Notes under the pieces: model-generated
Database searches by the model: none
What the model was told of the DNA's origin: nothing
The model's input: the letters and a program-made list of their open reading frames with translations, nothing else
NCBI GenBank assembly: GCA_956465555.1
Contig: OY101120.1
Span: forward strand, 1,054,001-1,118,000
Length of the DNA: 64,000 nucleotides
Reading direction: 5' to 3'
Source of the DNA: Nitzschia sp. pyKryTriq1
Lineage: Eukaryota; Bacillariophyta; Bacillariophyceae; Bacillariales; Bacillariaceae
Made by a program: the position numbers and the translations under genes
Shown here: piece by piece, positions 40,884 to 52,594 of the stretch
How the letters are laid out: every line of letters begins with the position of its first letter
Position numbering within the stretch: the first letter of the stretch is position 1

Positions 40884-41921
40884 ATGGTGAATCCACGGTC
40901 GTCTTGGGGGTGTCGGATATTATGGTCCTGCGCTGTATGTTTCCTTTTGTCACCACAAAACGCACATGCCAATGATACCACCGACTATTCGATCTATGCC
41001 CGGGAAGCAATTCGCTATCGGGACGACCTGATTTTTCTCGCTGTCGCGTCCATGTCCTTTGCCTTTCTGATTGCATTCATTGCCTCAATTTTTGGCTACA
41101 TGGCATTTTTGGATCATTGCATCATGAAGAGATACAAATACGAGGGGGCAACAATAGAAGCTGCCGTGATATCAACAGAGGTTGCTCAGAGTGGTACCGT
41201 GCATCGAGATATTTGTTGTGGGGGAACTGAGCAAAAGGAATGCAACGTTGTCGTCGAATATGAGCAGATGCTACCATCGAACGACGGCCGAATCAAGGTT
41301 CGAAAGAAAGTTGGGGCCCTTGAGAGTGACTTCTTCCACCCAGATCATCATCGTGAACGGAATGTCAAGACGAACCCACTGGCTGCAGATACCCTCCTTA
41401 GTCTTGACAGCGTTTTAAGTCCGTCACAGGATGAAGGAGACCTTGAGGCGGGCAAGGGTGGGCCAAATAAGACAACTATTATCTTCAATCAAGATCCCTT
41501 TTTTCAGACATGCGTAGTCGAGGAAAGGAAGCTTCAAATGTTGGTGATCGAAGGAATGCCCAAATCTGGATTCCCTCTCCAGGAACACACGAGGAGAATG
41601 AATTTTCAATATCGTCTACCGTCGAATTTCTTCCTCGGGCTGGCATTCTTGACTACAATCTTTTGTATCCATGTGGGGGCACGTTTACTTTTTGAATTGG
41701 TAGAGTCTAGAGATCTCCGACGCGAAGTCGCTATGATGCTAATTATTGGGTTCGTGGCAGCAATCCTGCTACAGCTGCCATGTATCCATTTCACCATGAA
41801 TCAAGCTTTCCAACGAATGTTGGAAGAGGAGTACTTTGAGAAAAGTGGCTTGACGCGAACAGTTCCAGATGACTCGACTCTGTCTTCAAAAAGTGACGCG
41901 TACTTGTTGCATAATAAATGA
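40884..41921 (+). CDS. Membrane protein of unknown function with signal peptide
   Basis: Single exon, 345 residues from ATG 40884. The N-terminus has a basic start then LWSCAVCFLLSPQNAHA, a plausible cleaved signal peptide. One helix follows (FLAVASMSFAFLIAFIASIF), then a hydrophilic region of about 150 residues, then two helices near the C-terminus (FFLGLAFLTTIFCIHVGARL and VAMMLIIGFVAAILLQLPCI). The soluble part includes a cysteine pair cluster (RDICCGGTEQKEC) and beta-rich sequence. I recognise no domain. The build suggests an endomembrane or plasma-membrane protein with the loop exposed on one side. Confidence 0.65.
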   Translation: MVNPRSSWGCRILWSCAVCFLLSPQNAHANDTTDYSIYAREAIRYRDDLIFLAVASMSFAFLIAFIASIFGYMAFLDHCIMKRYKYEGATIEAAVISTEVAQSGTVHRDICCGGTEQKECNVVVEYEQMLPSNDGRIKVRKKVGALESDFFHPDHHRERNVKTNPLAADTLLSLDSVLSPSQDEGDLEAGKGGPNKTTIIFNQDPFFQTCVVEERKLQMLVIEGMPKSGFPLQEHTRRMNFQYRLPSNFFLGLAFLTTIFCIHVGARLLFELVESRDLRREVAMMLIIGFVAAILLQLPCIHFTMNQAFQRMLEEEYFEKSGLTRTVPDDSTLSSKSDAYLLHNK

Positions 41922-42264
41922 AGATCCCTGGATGCTGGACGACATTTAAAGTTGACAGATGCTGGTAACATTTACTGGATCAGAGACCGACATAGTTCAT
42001 ATTATTTTTACTGCGACATGGTACACATTGTTTTTACTGCTATTTTATTTTATTATTTTTATTTTATTTTTCTACAGAGACGAAGTAGGATGTATATAGC
42101 GTGGCACTCTCAGAGTACTTGTACCTCTCCACGAAAAATAGTCTAGTGTTGCCTATTGCGAGCAGGGTCCGCGGCTTCCTTGCAGCGGGTTTCCACCAAG
42201 ACGTCGTTCGCGCCAACTTGTGTGGTCGTTCAAGTGTCATAGTTCCCATGCTTGGATCCCTTCC
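41922..42264. other. Intergenic, 3' ends of convergent genes
   Basis: T- and A-rich tract near 42020-42075, likely 3' untranslated sequence. No gene recognised. Confidence 0.5.
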
Positions 42265-43833
42265 TCATGGTTCGACGACTCGTATATTACAACCACACGT
42301 CACATACGGCCGCCAGTCCTCGTCGACGGACAGCGATCTTAACCAGTGGAAAAAGATTGATCATGGTCATGGTTGCCGGACATACCTGCGGTTGCCAGCG
42401 GTGGTGGACTGCCCGTTTGCTTTGGTGGAACCTTTCTGCTGAGGGCGCAAATGTTTCATGGTGCAATCATCATTATCGCAATAGCCCAGTAGAGCAAAGG
42501 TCGGACAAACAATAGCTCTTGTTTTGATGTGACGAAATTTACATTCGTCCTTGAAGCACTGACCATTCCTCTGAAAGAAAGAGCAAACAGGCACAGCAGA
42601 CTCTTTTGGAACATCGTGCCGTTTCCGGCAAAACTTGTCGGTGCACTCAATACCTTTGGCGTAAAATGGGCAAATGGGTGCGTTGCTGTGCTGTTTTGCA
42701 CGGACCAACCCCATTTTGCGGGGTCCCTCGAAATTGCTTTGCTCCGTGTGAGTGGTAGCACTTGTACCGGCACTGTTGTCTCCAGCCTTCCAAGTGCGAT
42801 TTTGATACCGCTGCTGTACTTGTACTACCCGCCCAGTTTCATGATAGGCAAAATCCGACAGTTTCTCATGGGCTTGTCCTTGTTTGGTATCGGCGAGAGC
42901 CTCTGAATCTTGTGGAGATTCCTGATCGCCAACTTCTGTGTCCATGTTTGGATCTTGATGATTATTCGTCAACTTGATCCGCTGTGCACCAGGGCGTCTG
43001 TTGTGAAAATGTGACGGTCGTGGTCTTTTCTTTGATCCAGTACCTGTCGAGGGAAGCTTCCTATTACCTGTAGAACCAGAAAATTTGGAGGTACCTTTCC
43101 ATTCGGGGTTCTTTTCATTGGTACTACTCAGCGCAACACCTTCATCTTTCCCTGGCTCGTCATCTTTGTCAGTAGTTTCACTATTTCTGGGACTTACCTG
43201 AAGGGCTTTCCCACTTTCTTCAGCCTCCATACCATTGCTGCCTTCCTCCTTCACTCCAGCTTTGAGCACCAGTTTATTTCTTCCTACTCTCTTCATGATG
43301 ATATTCAGACTATTACCAGCGTTCCCATCTTGTAGTACTTTCGCGCTCTTTGGTTCATCTTCTAAATAATGAGCAGCCGGAACCTTTGATGATGATTCTT
43401 CTTCGTTGACAACTGAATTTTCGCCTTTCTTGTTTCTCGAGACGACGACAAGTTGATAGGATCCTCGCTTCACCATCAGCGTGGTTGTTGGTGCTGGCGG
43501 AGGGATCGACAACTCGACGATAGTTGTTGTCGAAGCGCGAGCCTCGTCTACAGAGTCGTCCCTTGCCCTCGTCGATGACGATTCTTCTTCTTCTTCTGTC
43601 TTCACATTCGATTCCTCCTTGGGTCGTACCCATTTGTTGTGAGCAGATGACGACGACGATGATGCTGACCCACCTCGATGGTTCTGATGACCCCCCGCGT
43701 TTCCTCCACCGCCGCCCCGTACCCAGGACATGCCACCCCTCGAAGTAGCATGAGCGCCTCCTCGGCCAGCACCAGCGCTCCAGCTGCCGCCGCCGCGGCC
43801 GCGACCGCGGCCTGAATAGTTCCAGAAGGTCAT
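42265..43833 (-). CDS. RGG-box protein with three tandem CCCH zinc fingers
   Basis: Two exons, 43833-42386 and 42337-42265, with a proposed 48-base GT-AG intron in phase 2, giving 506 residues; read without splicing the frame stops at 42367 after YVRQP. The N-terminus is Gly/Arg-rich (YSGRGRGRGGGSW), typical of RNA-binding RGG boxes. A long disordered acidic/Ser-rich middle leads to three fingers near residues 395-465, each C-x8-C-x4-C-x3-H: CPFYAKGIECTDKFCRKRH, CSFFQRNGQCFKDECKFRH and CPTFALLGYCDNDDCTMKH. Tandem fingers of this kind occur in ZC3H3-like and other mRNA 3'-end/export factors, so a nuclear RNA-binding role is inferred. The last 24 residues depend on the small intron being real. 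Confidence 0.78.
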
Positions 43834-44382
43834 TATTTTCTCAAGTCATAGCTTTCATATGCACCATTTGTACTCCTATGGCATCCTCGTCCCTCGTCCA
43901 TTTCGGTTTGTTCTCTTTACACGTTTTGAGTTTGACGTCTCGTGCATCTTCGAGTTTCGTTTCGTTTTTTGTTTTGTGCGGTTTTGTTGTTCGGTTTTCG
44001 TCGTTCGTTCTTGTTCGCCTTTAAACGGACAATCTGTCCGATAGTTGAACGAACGGACACTGGAAAACGTCCGAACAGTCTTGCTTCGCGCATCTCACGC
44101 CTGCCGGCCTCATAACGGACGAAAAAAATGGTACACGCATGTGATGCCGACAAAACCGCGACGACGCGACGACGACGACGACGACACATCCACAAAATCC
44201 GAAAATCAAGTCGACAAATAAAATCGCATTACAGATTACAGCTGAGTATTTCTCCTTTCTCATCACAAAGTTCCAAGTCCTTGGGTACAAGTAGCGAGAA
44301 ACCTGCTGTCTCTTCCATCCACATCGCTCCCGATGGCTACAAATTGGTAGTAGCACAGTACAATCAGTCAGTACCATTTGCC
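43834..44382. other. Divergent promoter and leader of the giant membrane protein gene
   Basis: Contains a CGACGACGA run near 44158-44187. An ATG at 44128 is in frame with the giant gene but the extra 85 codons translate this repeat into Arg runs, so the region reads as leader. Confidence 0.45.
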
Positions 44383-47300
44383 ATGACCGCCCTGCCGCAC
44401 CACTATTTGCCTCCTCCCTTTGATGGGTACGCTTCGATGCTTCTGTTGGAGGATGTGACCCGCGCAGATTCGTATCTCTTGATGACGATAGGTGCCCTTA
44501 TCCTAATTTCCATCTTTCAACTGCGAATCTTCTCGAGACCCCCGCCTGTTCCATTAAAGCGGCTTCCCAGACGCCCAGCTTTGTCTATTCTGTTCAAGCC
44601 AGACGATGGTGCCGCTGCGGTGAACGACGCTCAGAACGACTCCTCGCAATCGGTATCTTCCACCGCCTCGAGATTGGCGACTCGAGCAGTGTCTAACTTC
44701 TTGAACTCTAGCTCTTCCGTGGAACTGAATGGGTTGGAACCCGTAGTGGAAACTATTATCAAAGACTTTGTCATCAACGCTCCCGACACGACCAGCACCC
44801 CTGCTTCTCCTCCCCATCGCCGATCGGCGTCGGGATCCGTGGCGACCACGGTGGACGAGGACGACATGGCGAAAATGGCAGGGAAAGACCCCACGACGAT
44901 GGGTGTGGGATCGTTTGATCTCCCAGATTCTTTTGCTCCTCTTTTGAGCTCGTCGCAAACGGAAATGTTACTGGATCACTTGACGGCCGATCTCATCCAT
45001 GGTGTTCGTGTCGAAGCAGGAGTCCGAATGCAACCAGGGCAACACGAAATTCCTTTGAATAAAGATTCTTCTCGTCCCCAATTTACGGTAGCTATCCCTC
45101 CGGGAGGAGTCAAACTATCGGCACTTGCCACGGTCGGCAGTGACGGATTTTCGTCTGCCCAAGACTTGGACGTGACGATCCAGACCGAATCGCGATCGAG
45201 ACCCATGGTAAAACAGGCTGGACTCACGTTCGAGCCACCCATGCCTTTGGTCAATGTCGCCCCTACCCTGATCCACATTCCAACCCTCTTTGAAGACAAT
45301 TCCATGGTCCCTCGACTTCGACGGATCCAATTTATCCGATATATCATTGATACGATCACTACTGTCTCCTCGATCATCGAAAAGGTTTTGTGGGTGTTGG
45401 AAGGCTATCTGCAAATCCATTTGAGCAAGGTCAAAATCACACCATTGTACAAGGGCCGTACATCTCTGGACGGGGAAACGACGCCCGAGTGGAGACTGTC
45501 CTTGGCCTTTTCGGGTCATGTCCTACTCTTTGGATGGGTCCCGATTCCGTTCATCAACGTCATTTTGCCGACATTTATCATCCCCCAACCGCATGCCCTT
45601 TTGGAGTATTTGTTGTCGAAACAACCTCTGGCCACGGCGCGTATCCGACGCGAAAACATTGCCGAAGAAAGGATCGCTTTGGCGTTGGTGGATACGGTGG
45701 ATACTTGGACGGCTCAAGCACAAGTGGTGGCCACTCCCCCCGCAGTGGGAATCGATCTCACCCTGTCGGGTGGTGTGTCGCTGGGTCTGGAGATTCTGCA
45801 CGGAAGAGATCCCAGTGCGGGACGATCTCGTCAGGAGACGCCCATGGAAGCAGCAGGATTGGGAATTCCGCATTCGAACTCATCCTCGGCCTTCCCGGAC
45901 TCTCCTGGCTTTGTTGAATCAAGTCATAGTAAAATTCCAAACTCGGGAGCATCCATGTCAAGTTGGACGACCAACGACGTCCACGATCAGACGAGCGGAA
46001 GCGATTTCCGTCCTCGTCGTGGTACCTATAGACCATCCAATGTTCACCCTTATGATGCAAATGCGTTGGTACCATGGAAGTTGGAGTTCTCTGCCAAGGG
46101 AAGTATGCAAAAAGAAAAAATGACATTTCACTTGCTGAACTGTTCGGTTCATCACGACGATCCTTCGTCGCCGCTACCAGAAACGAGTCAATTCAAGACG
46201 CGAGGAAGTTTCGCAGTCTGGAAGGCGGGTACCGATGTCAAAGTAGATGCGACCCCGTCGAAATTTCGTCGCAGTGCGTCCTACATTCACCGAGCTGCCT
46301 TGGCAGGAGCGACAGAGCCTCCTTCGGTGGCAGCGATACTCCTGTTCCCGGAACAAACAGAATCCTTTCATCAGGAGTACCGAATGTTGCAGTACGATTA
46401 TGCCTTTGACATCGCTGAAGATTCCAAAGTGGATGCCGTCACATTTTCAGTGGGAGCGAATCATCCAATGTTGAACGGAGGAAGTATGGTCACTACTATT
46501 CTCGAGTCGATCTATGCATTCGGATCCGTCACGGCACGGCAGCATGCCGTTATGGACCCCATGGAACGACGACGCAAGAGGAATATTCTTCGACATTTAC
46601 CTGCTATCGATATGACATTTGGTATCCAGAACTCTTTCATTCCACCGGAAAGTCACAGCTACACGGATGATGGACAAACCAGAACTCTTCCAGAGATGGA
46701 AGGGGGAAGGATCATGATGCGTTTCTTGGGTGGTATTCAAGACGAGAAGGGTAGCATGACAGCGACTACTGCCACAGGACTTTCCATTGACGAGGAGAGT
46801 GGTGGTGAGGAGAACAAGGAGGAAATGTCCGTCTCAGGTATCAAGCTCATTGCAGATTTCGGATTTTCTTCGATCGTGCTCAATAGTGAGACTATGGTGA
46901 AAGAATTCCCGGAGCTTGATATTTTTGAAGGCACCAAACTGCGTGCTCTGACTTCTGCCAAAGTTGGTGGAGGCGTACGATGTCATCTGCGTCCGCAGAA
47001 AGTTCCCCCGTCCTTTTCGACCGTTGGACCAAACATGTTTAATCCCCTGGAGGCATACGAGATTGATTGCTCCGGCTCTGCATTGACCATGCGAATCAAA
47101 GAATCAATGACGTCATTGGGACACCGTCGTGTCATCATACCTACAGAGACAACAGTCATAGTGAAAGTGGTGGAATCGATCGTTGATATGACGATGGAGG
47201 GTCGGTCCAACTGTGAGTTGAGCTGGGACTTCCAAGGGCTGAGTCCGATTCTTCAGGTTACAGACATTGGTCTTAATCCTGAGAGCGTCATGCACGAGAA

Positions 47301-50300
47301 GAAGGAGCAGGTTTCTCTTCTGATTGCTCCACTCCGTCAAGGGCGGCTCAACTTCCATGTTTCACCAGTGGGAGGTATCAACATTACCAAGGCTGTTACT
47401 GTGCGAGAAGACAAGGAGGGCTTGTACGATTGGAAATTCTTCAATGCGCTTGTGTCTCCTGACGAATCGGCTGAGCGGCTGCTGGATGTCATCCACGACA
47501 AGCGCACGATGAACAAGTTGCTTCAGGTGATCAAGCTGATTAACAAGGACGCTCACAAGGTCGCAGTTAAAGTGATGGATCAGGTGTGGCGACTGAAGGA
47601 GATTTTGGACCAGGAAGGCGTTTCTGATCCAAAACACATTATTCCTGGTCACCGCATGGCGCGACTCGTCTCTCTTCTCCTATGCGATGATCTGAGCGAG
47701 GTCAATGTTATCCTTCCAGTCATTCGACGAGTCGTCGCTGGTGACGGTCTGGATGTAGTGACTGTCAAGGATCTCATACACAAACATTGTGACGTTTACG
47801 AAGAATGGACACCGGAAATCGACAGGGCGGTGAGGTGGCTTGAAACCATGTTTTCGCCCATCACAGTGCCTCCACCGTACGTTGAGAACCATGTGACACC
47901 TTTGGCACAGTTGGACCACTACGTCTCCATGTTCCGTGGTATCCCTTCCGCGACTGAGCTATATGAACAAATTCACGACCGTCCCCACTTGCCTCTGGAC
48001 AGAAATTTCTCGAACTTGATTGGAAGACTTGCCCCATATCTAAGTTTCTACCAGATAGAGTATTTCCTGAAAATCCGATCGTCAAAAGACTGGAGGCCGT
48101 CAGACTTGAAAAGGCTTCGATACGTGTATTCTGTCAAGAAGCGTGTCTTGGATATTGCCGAGAGCTATGGTGGTCTCTCTTTTCTGCCACAAAGTTTCCT
48201 TGTTTCGGTATTTTTGGGCGAAGCTACAAGGGCAAGTCTGCGTGCGACCCAGCCAACCGCCGTAAGCGGGTCAATGTTCTCACAGGCGGGGAGACGCCTT
48301 GGAGTCAATTATTCCAACAAACCATCCACGCTAGCCTCACTCCGGCAACGCCGGTCAAGAGTACACGACTATGTGCTTGAATCTGTTCAAGAGGACGGGA
48401 CTGGAAATGTGCCTCTTTCCGCTGCTGGGAGAGTCGCTTCGTTGTCCAACGTCGCAAAGGCACGCACCAATCGCCAATCACCAGTTTCAAGGGCGTCATC
48501 TTCGCAGCTACATTCGGATCACTACGAACTGGGAGACTGCTTGCTAGGGCCAGCTGATGTGGCCATCCTCCTCCAAGCAGGTCTTACATCGGTGATGAAG
48601 GGGTCTTCGGTGGTACAACTCAATCAACGAATGCTCTTGGATCTGGTTGCCAGTCAACCAAGATCATTTGCTGTTGCTGTGCTGGCAGAAATCGGAACAC
48701 CTGGTGGTCAGGGAAGTCCTCGTCAGCTTACATCTGCTCTTCTCGCGCTCCTTGAGCTTGACCAGAATTCATTCAGACCAATCCATCGGCTTGACATGCA
48801 CGCCCTATTGGAATCATGGGTACGTATAGGTGTTCTTTCTTTGATGTTGTATGTTTTGTGAAAATTGTCTCCTCATACCTTTCTTTTTAGCTTCCCGGTC
48901 TCAAAGTTCCGAAGAGGGAAGACTACATGGCTGGTGGAAGATGGGCGAGACAGTCTTACTATGACGCTATCTTCGTCCTAGCGAATAATATTCTGGAGGA
49001 CGCCGAATGCTACATGGCTCTTAAGGCTTATGTTCAGAGGGTGCGTCATAATATGGAATCAGACCCCATCCCCGAGCCAAAAGAGATGCAGAACCTTTCA
49101 GGTCTGGACTTCGGTGACGGAGGACAGGATTCGAACAAGATTACTGAAGTTGTTGCTGCCGCAAAATTGGCCATCGAGAATGCAGACAGCAAAGGGAATG
49201 CAATCTTAAATCAGTTGTTGGCAGGTTCGAAGGGCTTCAAGAAAACAGCCTCTTACTCAGGGGCGCTGGCGGCCTACAGGGCCGCTTTCAGTGCTTGCGC
49301 TCGAGTACGAGATTTCGACAAACTGGCTTTCCATGCCGACTGGTTTGCGAAATTTTACAAAAGGAACTACGATGCACTCATGATCAAATCGATCTACGAC
49401 AATGTCATCGAAGACGTGGACAAAGTGCGATATTGGATGCACTGTCTGCGACGAGGGGCTCGGTTCGGTGCGCCTCGTCGAGACGATAGTAAGTTACTTG
49501 GAACAAACGAGGCAAAACCGTTTAATTTTCTTGAGACCGTCCTTGCACCGTTGAAACTCGATGGTAGTGAGCCTGATGGAATGATTGGCGTCGATAAAAT
49601 CTTCCTCGAGCCAGAAAAACATAGCGAACAAAAATTGGTCGATGCTATTATTGATGCGATTATCTATGAACCACGAGACCGCCAGCGTCTAAAGGCCGAT
49701 CCTCTCGTACGAATGCTCATTCCGAACCCTCCTGGGCACTACGACTTCACAGTGGTAACTGCAATGGGGGTGATCACAGAAGGAAAGAAAGGCAAGGAAC
49801 TCGATAACGCCATGGATCGCTTGGAGAAAATACGTGGAGTCAAGACTATTCGTGCCGACACTGCGACCGCCCGTTCCTTTGAGTACAACGCTGGGAAAAT
49901 CATTGAGGCAATCGAAACAGCACGGGAACTGGGTGTGCCTTACGGACTATTAGGCTACTCACAAGGATGCGCCAATGCCTTGATGGCCGAAACCCTACTG
50001 TATTCAGGAACCCCACAGCAACAACAAGAGATCGGAGACAATCATGGACTTGTCACGCGACAACTACTCTTTTCCGCCGCCAATGCATCTATTCACGGTC
50101 CCGCGATGGACAAGAAAGTCCAGAGATTGATTGTCCAGGTTGAGGAGTTTTTCAAATATCAACAGGGCTACTTCAGCAGAGCCTTGCAATCGGCATTTTT
50201 GGAAGCCTTGACTAGTGGATTAGATTCACCCCAATTCCACAAGATGATGGGGGGAGCACAGTCATTTCTTTCCGATGGCTGCCGTGCATTCTGGAGAGAG

Positions 50301-50720
50301 TCGCAGAATCTCGCCCACGTCCCCACCTGTACGATTCGGGGCGTATTGGAAGAACACACCACTCCCGAAGCATTGGAAATGTTGGCAAACCAACTCTCGA
50401 AACAGAGTGGATCTGCACTTCACGATTCGCAGGTCCATGTTTACGATGCTGTCGGACACCCGGTCTATCATCACAACCGAAATGGAGAAGTTTTAGAGAA
50501 ATGCGACGTTGGACAAGCATCGATTCAACGGACTCACCATTGGAGCCCTCTCAACGAAGAGGTGGATTTCATTGCCACACCCCGAGATGCTCAAATGGCG
50601 TCGTTTGACTGTGCCAAGGATCGCCATCTCTTTCCATGGGTGGAAGTAAACGCTCGTTTTGGGTTCATCAAGTACTCTACGCCCAACACTCGACCCGAGC
50701 ATACGGCCGCTGAAAAGTAG
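44383..50720 (+). CDS. Giant membrane-anchored protein with C-terminal alpha/beta-hydrolase-like domain
   Basis: Two exons, 44383-48819 and 48891-50720, GT-AG intron of 71 bases in phase 0, giving 2088 residues (2173 from ATG 44128). A membrane helix lies near residue 30-50 (SYLLMTIGALILISIFQLRI). Residues to about 1400 are a long, mostly beta-rich region with amphipathic hydrophobic stretches (LFGWVPIPFINVILPTFIIP), of no family I know. The last 350 residues look like an alpha/beta hydrolase: LIPNPPGHYDFTVVTAMG, then the nucleophile elbow GYSQG near residue 1834 (ELGVPYGLLGYSQGCANALM) and a late His candidate in DAVGHPVYHHN. Lipase, esterase or a non-catalytic role are all open. The gene is single-copy in the window and stays in frame for nearly 6.3 kb, so it is clearly under selection. 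Confidence 0.75.
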
Positions 50721-50762
50721 GCCAGAATGGCAGAAATCTTTGCTGGTTATTAGAAGAAATTA

Positions 50763-51599
50763 CTACTTATTTTTCGTTTTTTGTTTTTCTTTTCGTTTTT
50801 TGTGCTCCTCATCAAACTCTTCATCAATCGCGCAAGCACAGGCTACGACCAGAATAGGATCCATCCCAGCTGCAAGCTCTACTTGATAATGGTTAAATTG
50901 ATCAAATTCAATGATCTGGTCCTTGGTAACCTTTGCGACCACCTCCCCCTTGGCGTTTTTCATGACAAATCGCCGGTCCAAAAAGTCTCCTTCCAACTTG
51001 TACGCAGCGGGCGGCTTAAACGGGCCGAATCCACCTTCTTGCTGCGCATGGAATTCAAACGTATCGGTCAGGGCAATCCCAGCTTTCTCCAGCCATCCAA
51101 TCTTTTCCTCCGAATTGCCTCGATACACGTCGTAGGTCGGTGTCATTGCCACTAGTTTTCGATCGAGGACAGCACACACTTGACCATCACAGGTGATTCG
51201 CATCTTGTCTTTACCCGGCAAGTGCAGCATAGCCCCGCGCACCCGACAATACTGACGATTGCCGCCGTTGAGATCCACAATGTCAAAGTCTTCGCCAGTA
51301 AAGGAAATGGCCCTCTCCTGAATCGCCAATGTCCGTCGCGAATCAAATGGTTTCCCCAGAGGACCTCCATACGACGAGGCGACGCCCGTCTGATCCACCA
51401 ATTTTCCGCCACTTAAGGCATCACCAATATCCGAAAAGATATTAAACAAGCGAGTAGAGCTGGTAGTAGTGATCGTCGTCGTCGTCGTCGAAGGAAACCC
51501 TCCCAACCGACTCGAGGACGACGGTGAGGATATCCAGCCGACAACGACCGAGGGGAGAACGAATCCAAGCACGATGATTATTCTTCGGAGCGATAACAT
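50763..51599 (-). CDS. LURP-one-related (tubby-like fold) protein with signal peptide
   Basis: 278 residues from ATG 51597-51599. The N-terminus MLSLRRIIIVLGFVLPSVVV is a signal peptide, followed by Ser/Thr-rich sequence that could be a transit peptide. The body fits the LOR/tubby C-terminal-like beta barrel: YCRVRGAMLHLPGKDKMRIT, GQVCAVLDRKLVAMTPTYDV and FVMKNAKGEVVAKVTKD, ending in a helix (ELAAGMDPILVVACACAIDE) that fills the barrel in this fold, then a Lys-rich tail. Proteins with this fold include plant LURP1-type and scramblase-related families; function here is unknown. An upstream in-frame extension to 51761 has no better start. The gene converges on the giant membrane-protein gene, with about 40 bases between stops. 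Confidence 0.75.
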   Translation of the reverse strand: MLSLRRIIIVLGFVLPSVVVGWISSPSSSSRLGGFPSTTTTTITTTSSTRLFNIFSDIGDALSGGKLVDQTGVASSYGGPLGKPFDSRRTLAIQERAISFTGEDFDIVDLNGGNRQYCRVRGAMLHLPGKDKMRITCDGQVCAVLDRKLVAMTPTYDVYRGNSEEKIGWLEKAGIALTDTFEFHAQQEGGFGPFKPPAAYKLEGDFLDRRFVMKNAKGEVVAKVTKDQIIEFDQFNHYQVELAAGMDPILVVACACAIDEEFDEEHKKRKEKQKTKNK

Positions 51600-52594
51600 T
51601 GCTGAATGAATAAAAATAGCGTAAGGACCAGCTAACAGCGTGTGGGTTGCCACAAAAGAAAAAGAAATGGCAACTTGTTTTTTATCAGGCAATCCACTTG
51701 ATTTGTGGTTTTTTAATCCAATGACATTCCAATATGTTGACTCAATGGACTGATTTGTCAAGATACTCTACATACTACACACTACAGTACATATGAACCG
51801 ACGACGGACAGCCCAAAGGCTTCCGCGTTCTCATACTGTACGGTACCGGTACAAGGTACCCGGTACCGGTATCATAATTCTCCTTTTCCGTACACTACCA
51901 CGATTCCTCCAGTACTATTTCTACGAGGAGGGATACAGGACGAAATTGCATAGCTGTTCAGGAACCTGAAGAATGACACGTCAACTTATTTAACAGATTC
52001 TCCATTTTGGAGACTCCACTTTGACAACCCGATCGCATCAAGAGCCAACCAGAGCCCTTCATTTCAGATGGCGAAGATGCACTTCCAGCCGCCCCATGCC
52101 TGCGCAACAAAGCGCGTCCCGTCCGGCATTACAAACTCACTCGTGTATTCCATTCCATCCATCCAACTCCGCGATTTCGATTGAAGATTCTCCCAGGATT
52201 CTCCCATCCAGCGAGCGACCCATCATGAATGGAAACTACAGTACAGGTACAATGGACTACGGTACAAGTACAGTTCGAGTACCTGCTACCAGTAGTTACC
52301 GGTACTGGAACGACCACCACCCACATACCGGTACTACAAGTACTTGTAGAGTTACGGCGAGCAAGAAACGCACACGAACAACACACAAAAGCAGTGAGCA
52401 ACCAGCAACTACCCACCACTCACCTAAAAAACAGATTCACCCCGCCCTTTGAGAAAAATTAAAAAGCTCATCGCTGTACCCTACCTCTCGACGAGTACCC
52501 TCTAGAGTAGAGTAGTGTTTGAACCATCACATGCTGACAAGGCGGTAATAGAAAGCTTTCAAAGCTTCAAACGCCACTAAATTTTAGCTGGGCA
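51600..52594. other. Long intergenic region with GTAC/CCGG clusters
   Basis: Head-to-head region before the cyclin-Y-like gene. Dense palindromic clusters at 51837-51873 and about 52240-52350. A 143-codon open frame at 52021-52452 has the composition of translated repeats and is not called a gene. Confidence 0.5.
51837..51873. repeat. GTAC/CCGG palindromic cluster
   Basis: Two copies of CGGTACCGGTA separated by AAGGTACC, each copy self-complementary, in the promoter region shared by the LOR and cyclin-Y-like genes. Confidence 0.7.

Noticed and set aside
44128-44382. N-terminal extension of the giant membrane protein
   Set aside because: The extra 85 residues include an Arg run from a CGA repeat; the natural anchor begins after Met at 44383. 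Not excluded, only disfavoured.
45518-46123. A 201-codon frame overlapping the giant gene in another frame
   Set aside because: Alternate-frame shadow inside a much longer, domain-bearing frame.
52021-52452. A 143-codon open frame before the cyclin-Y-like gene
   Set aside because: Its second half translates the GTAC palindromic cluster and the rest is Ser/Arg/Pro-rich; it fits leader DNA, not a gene.
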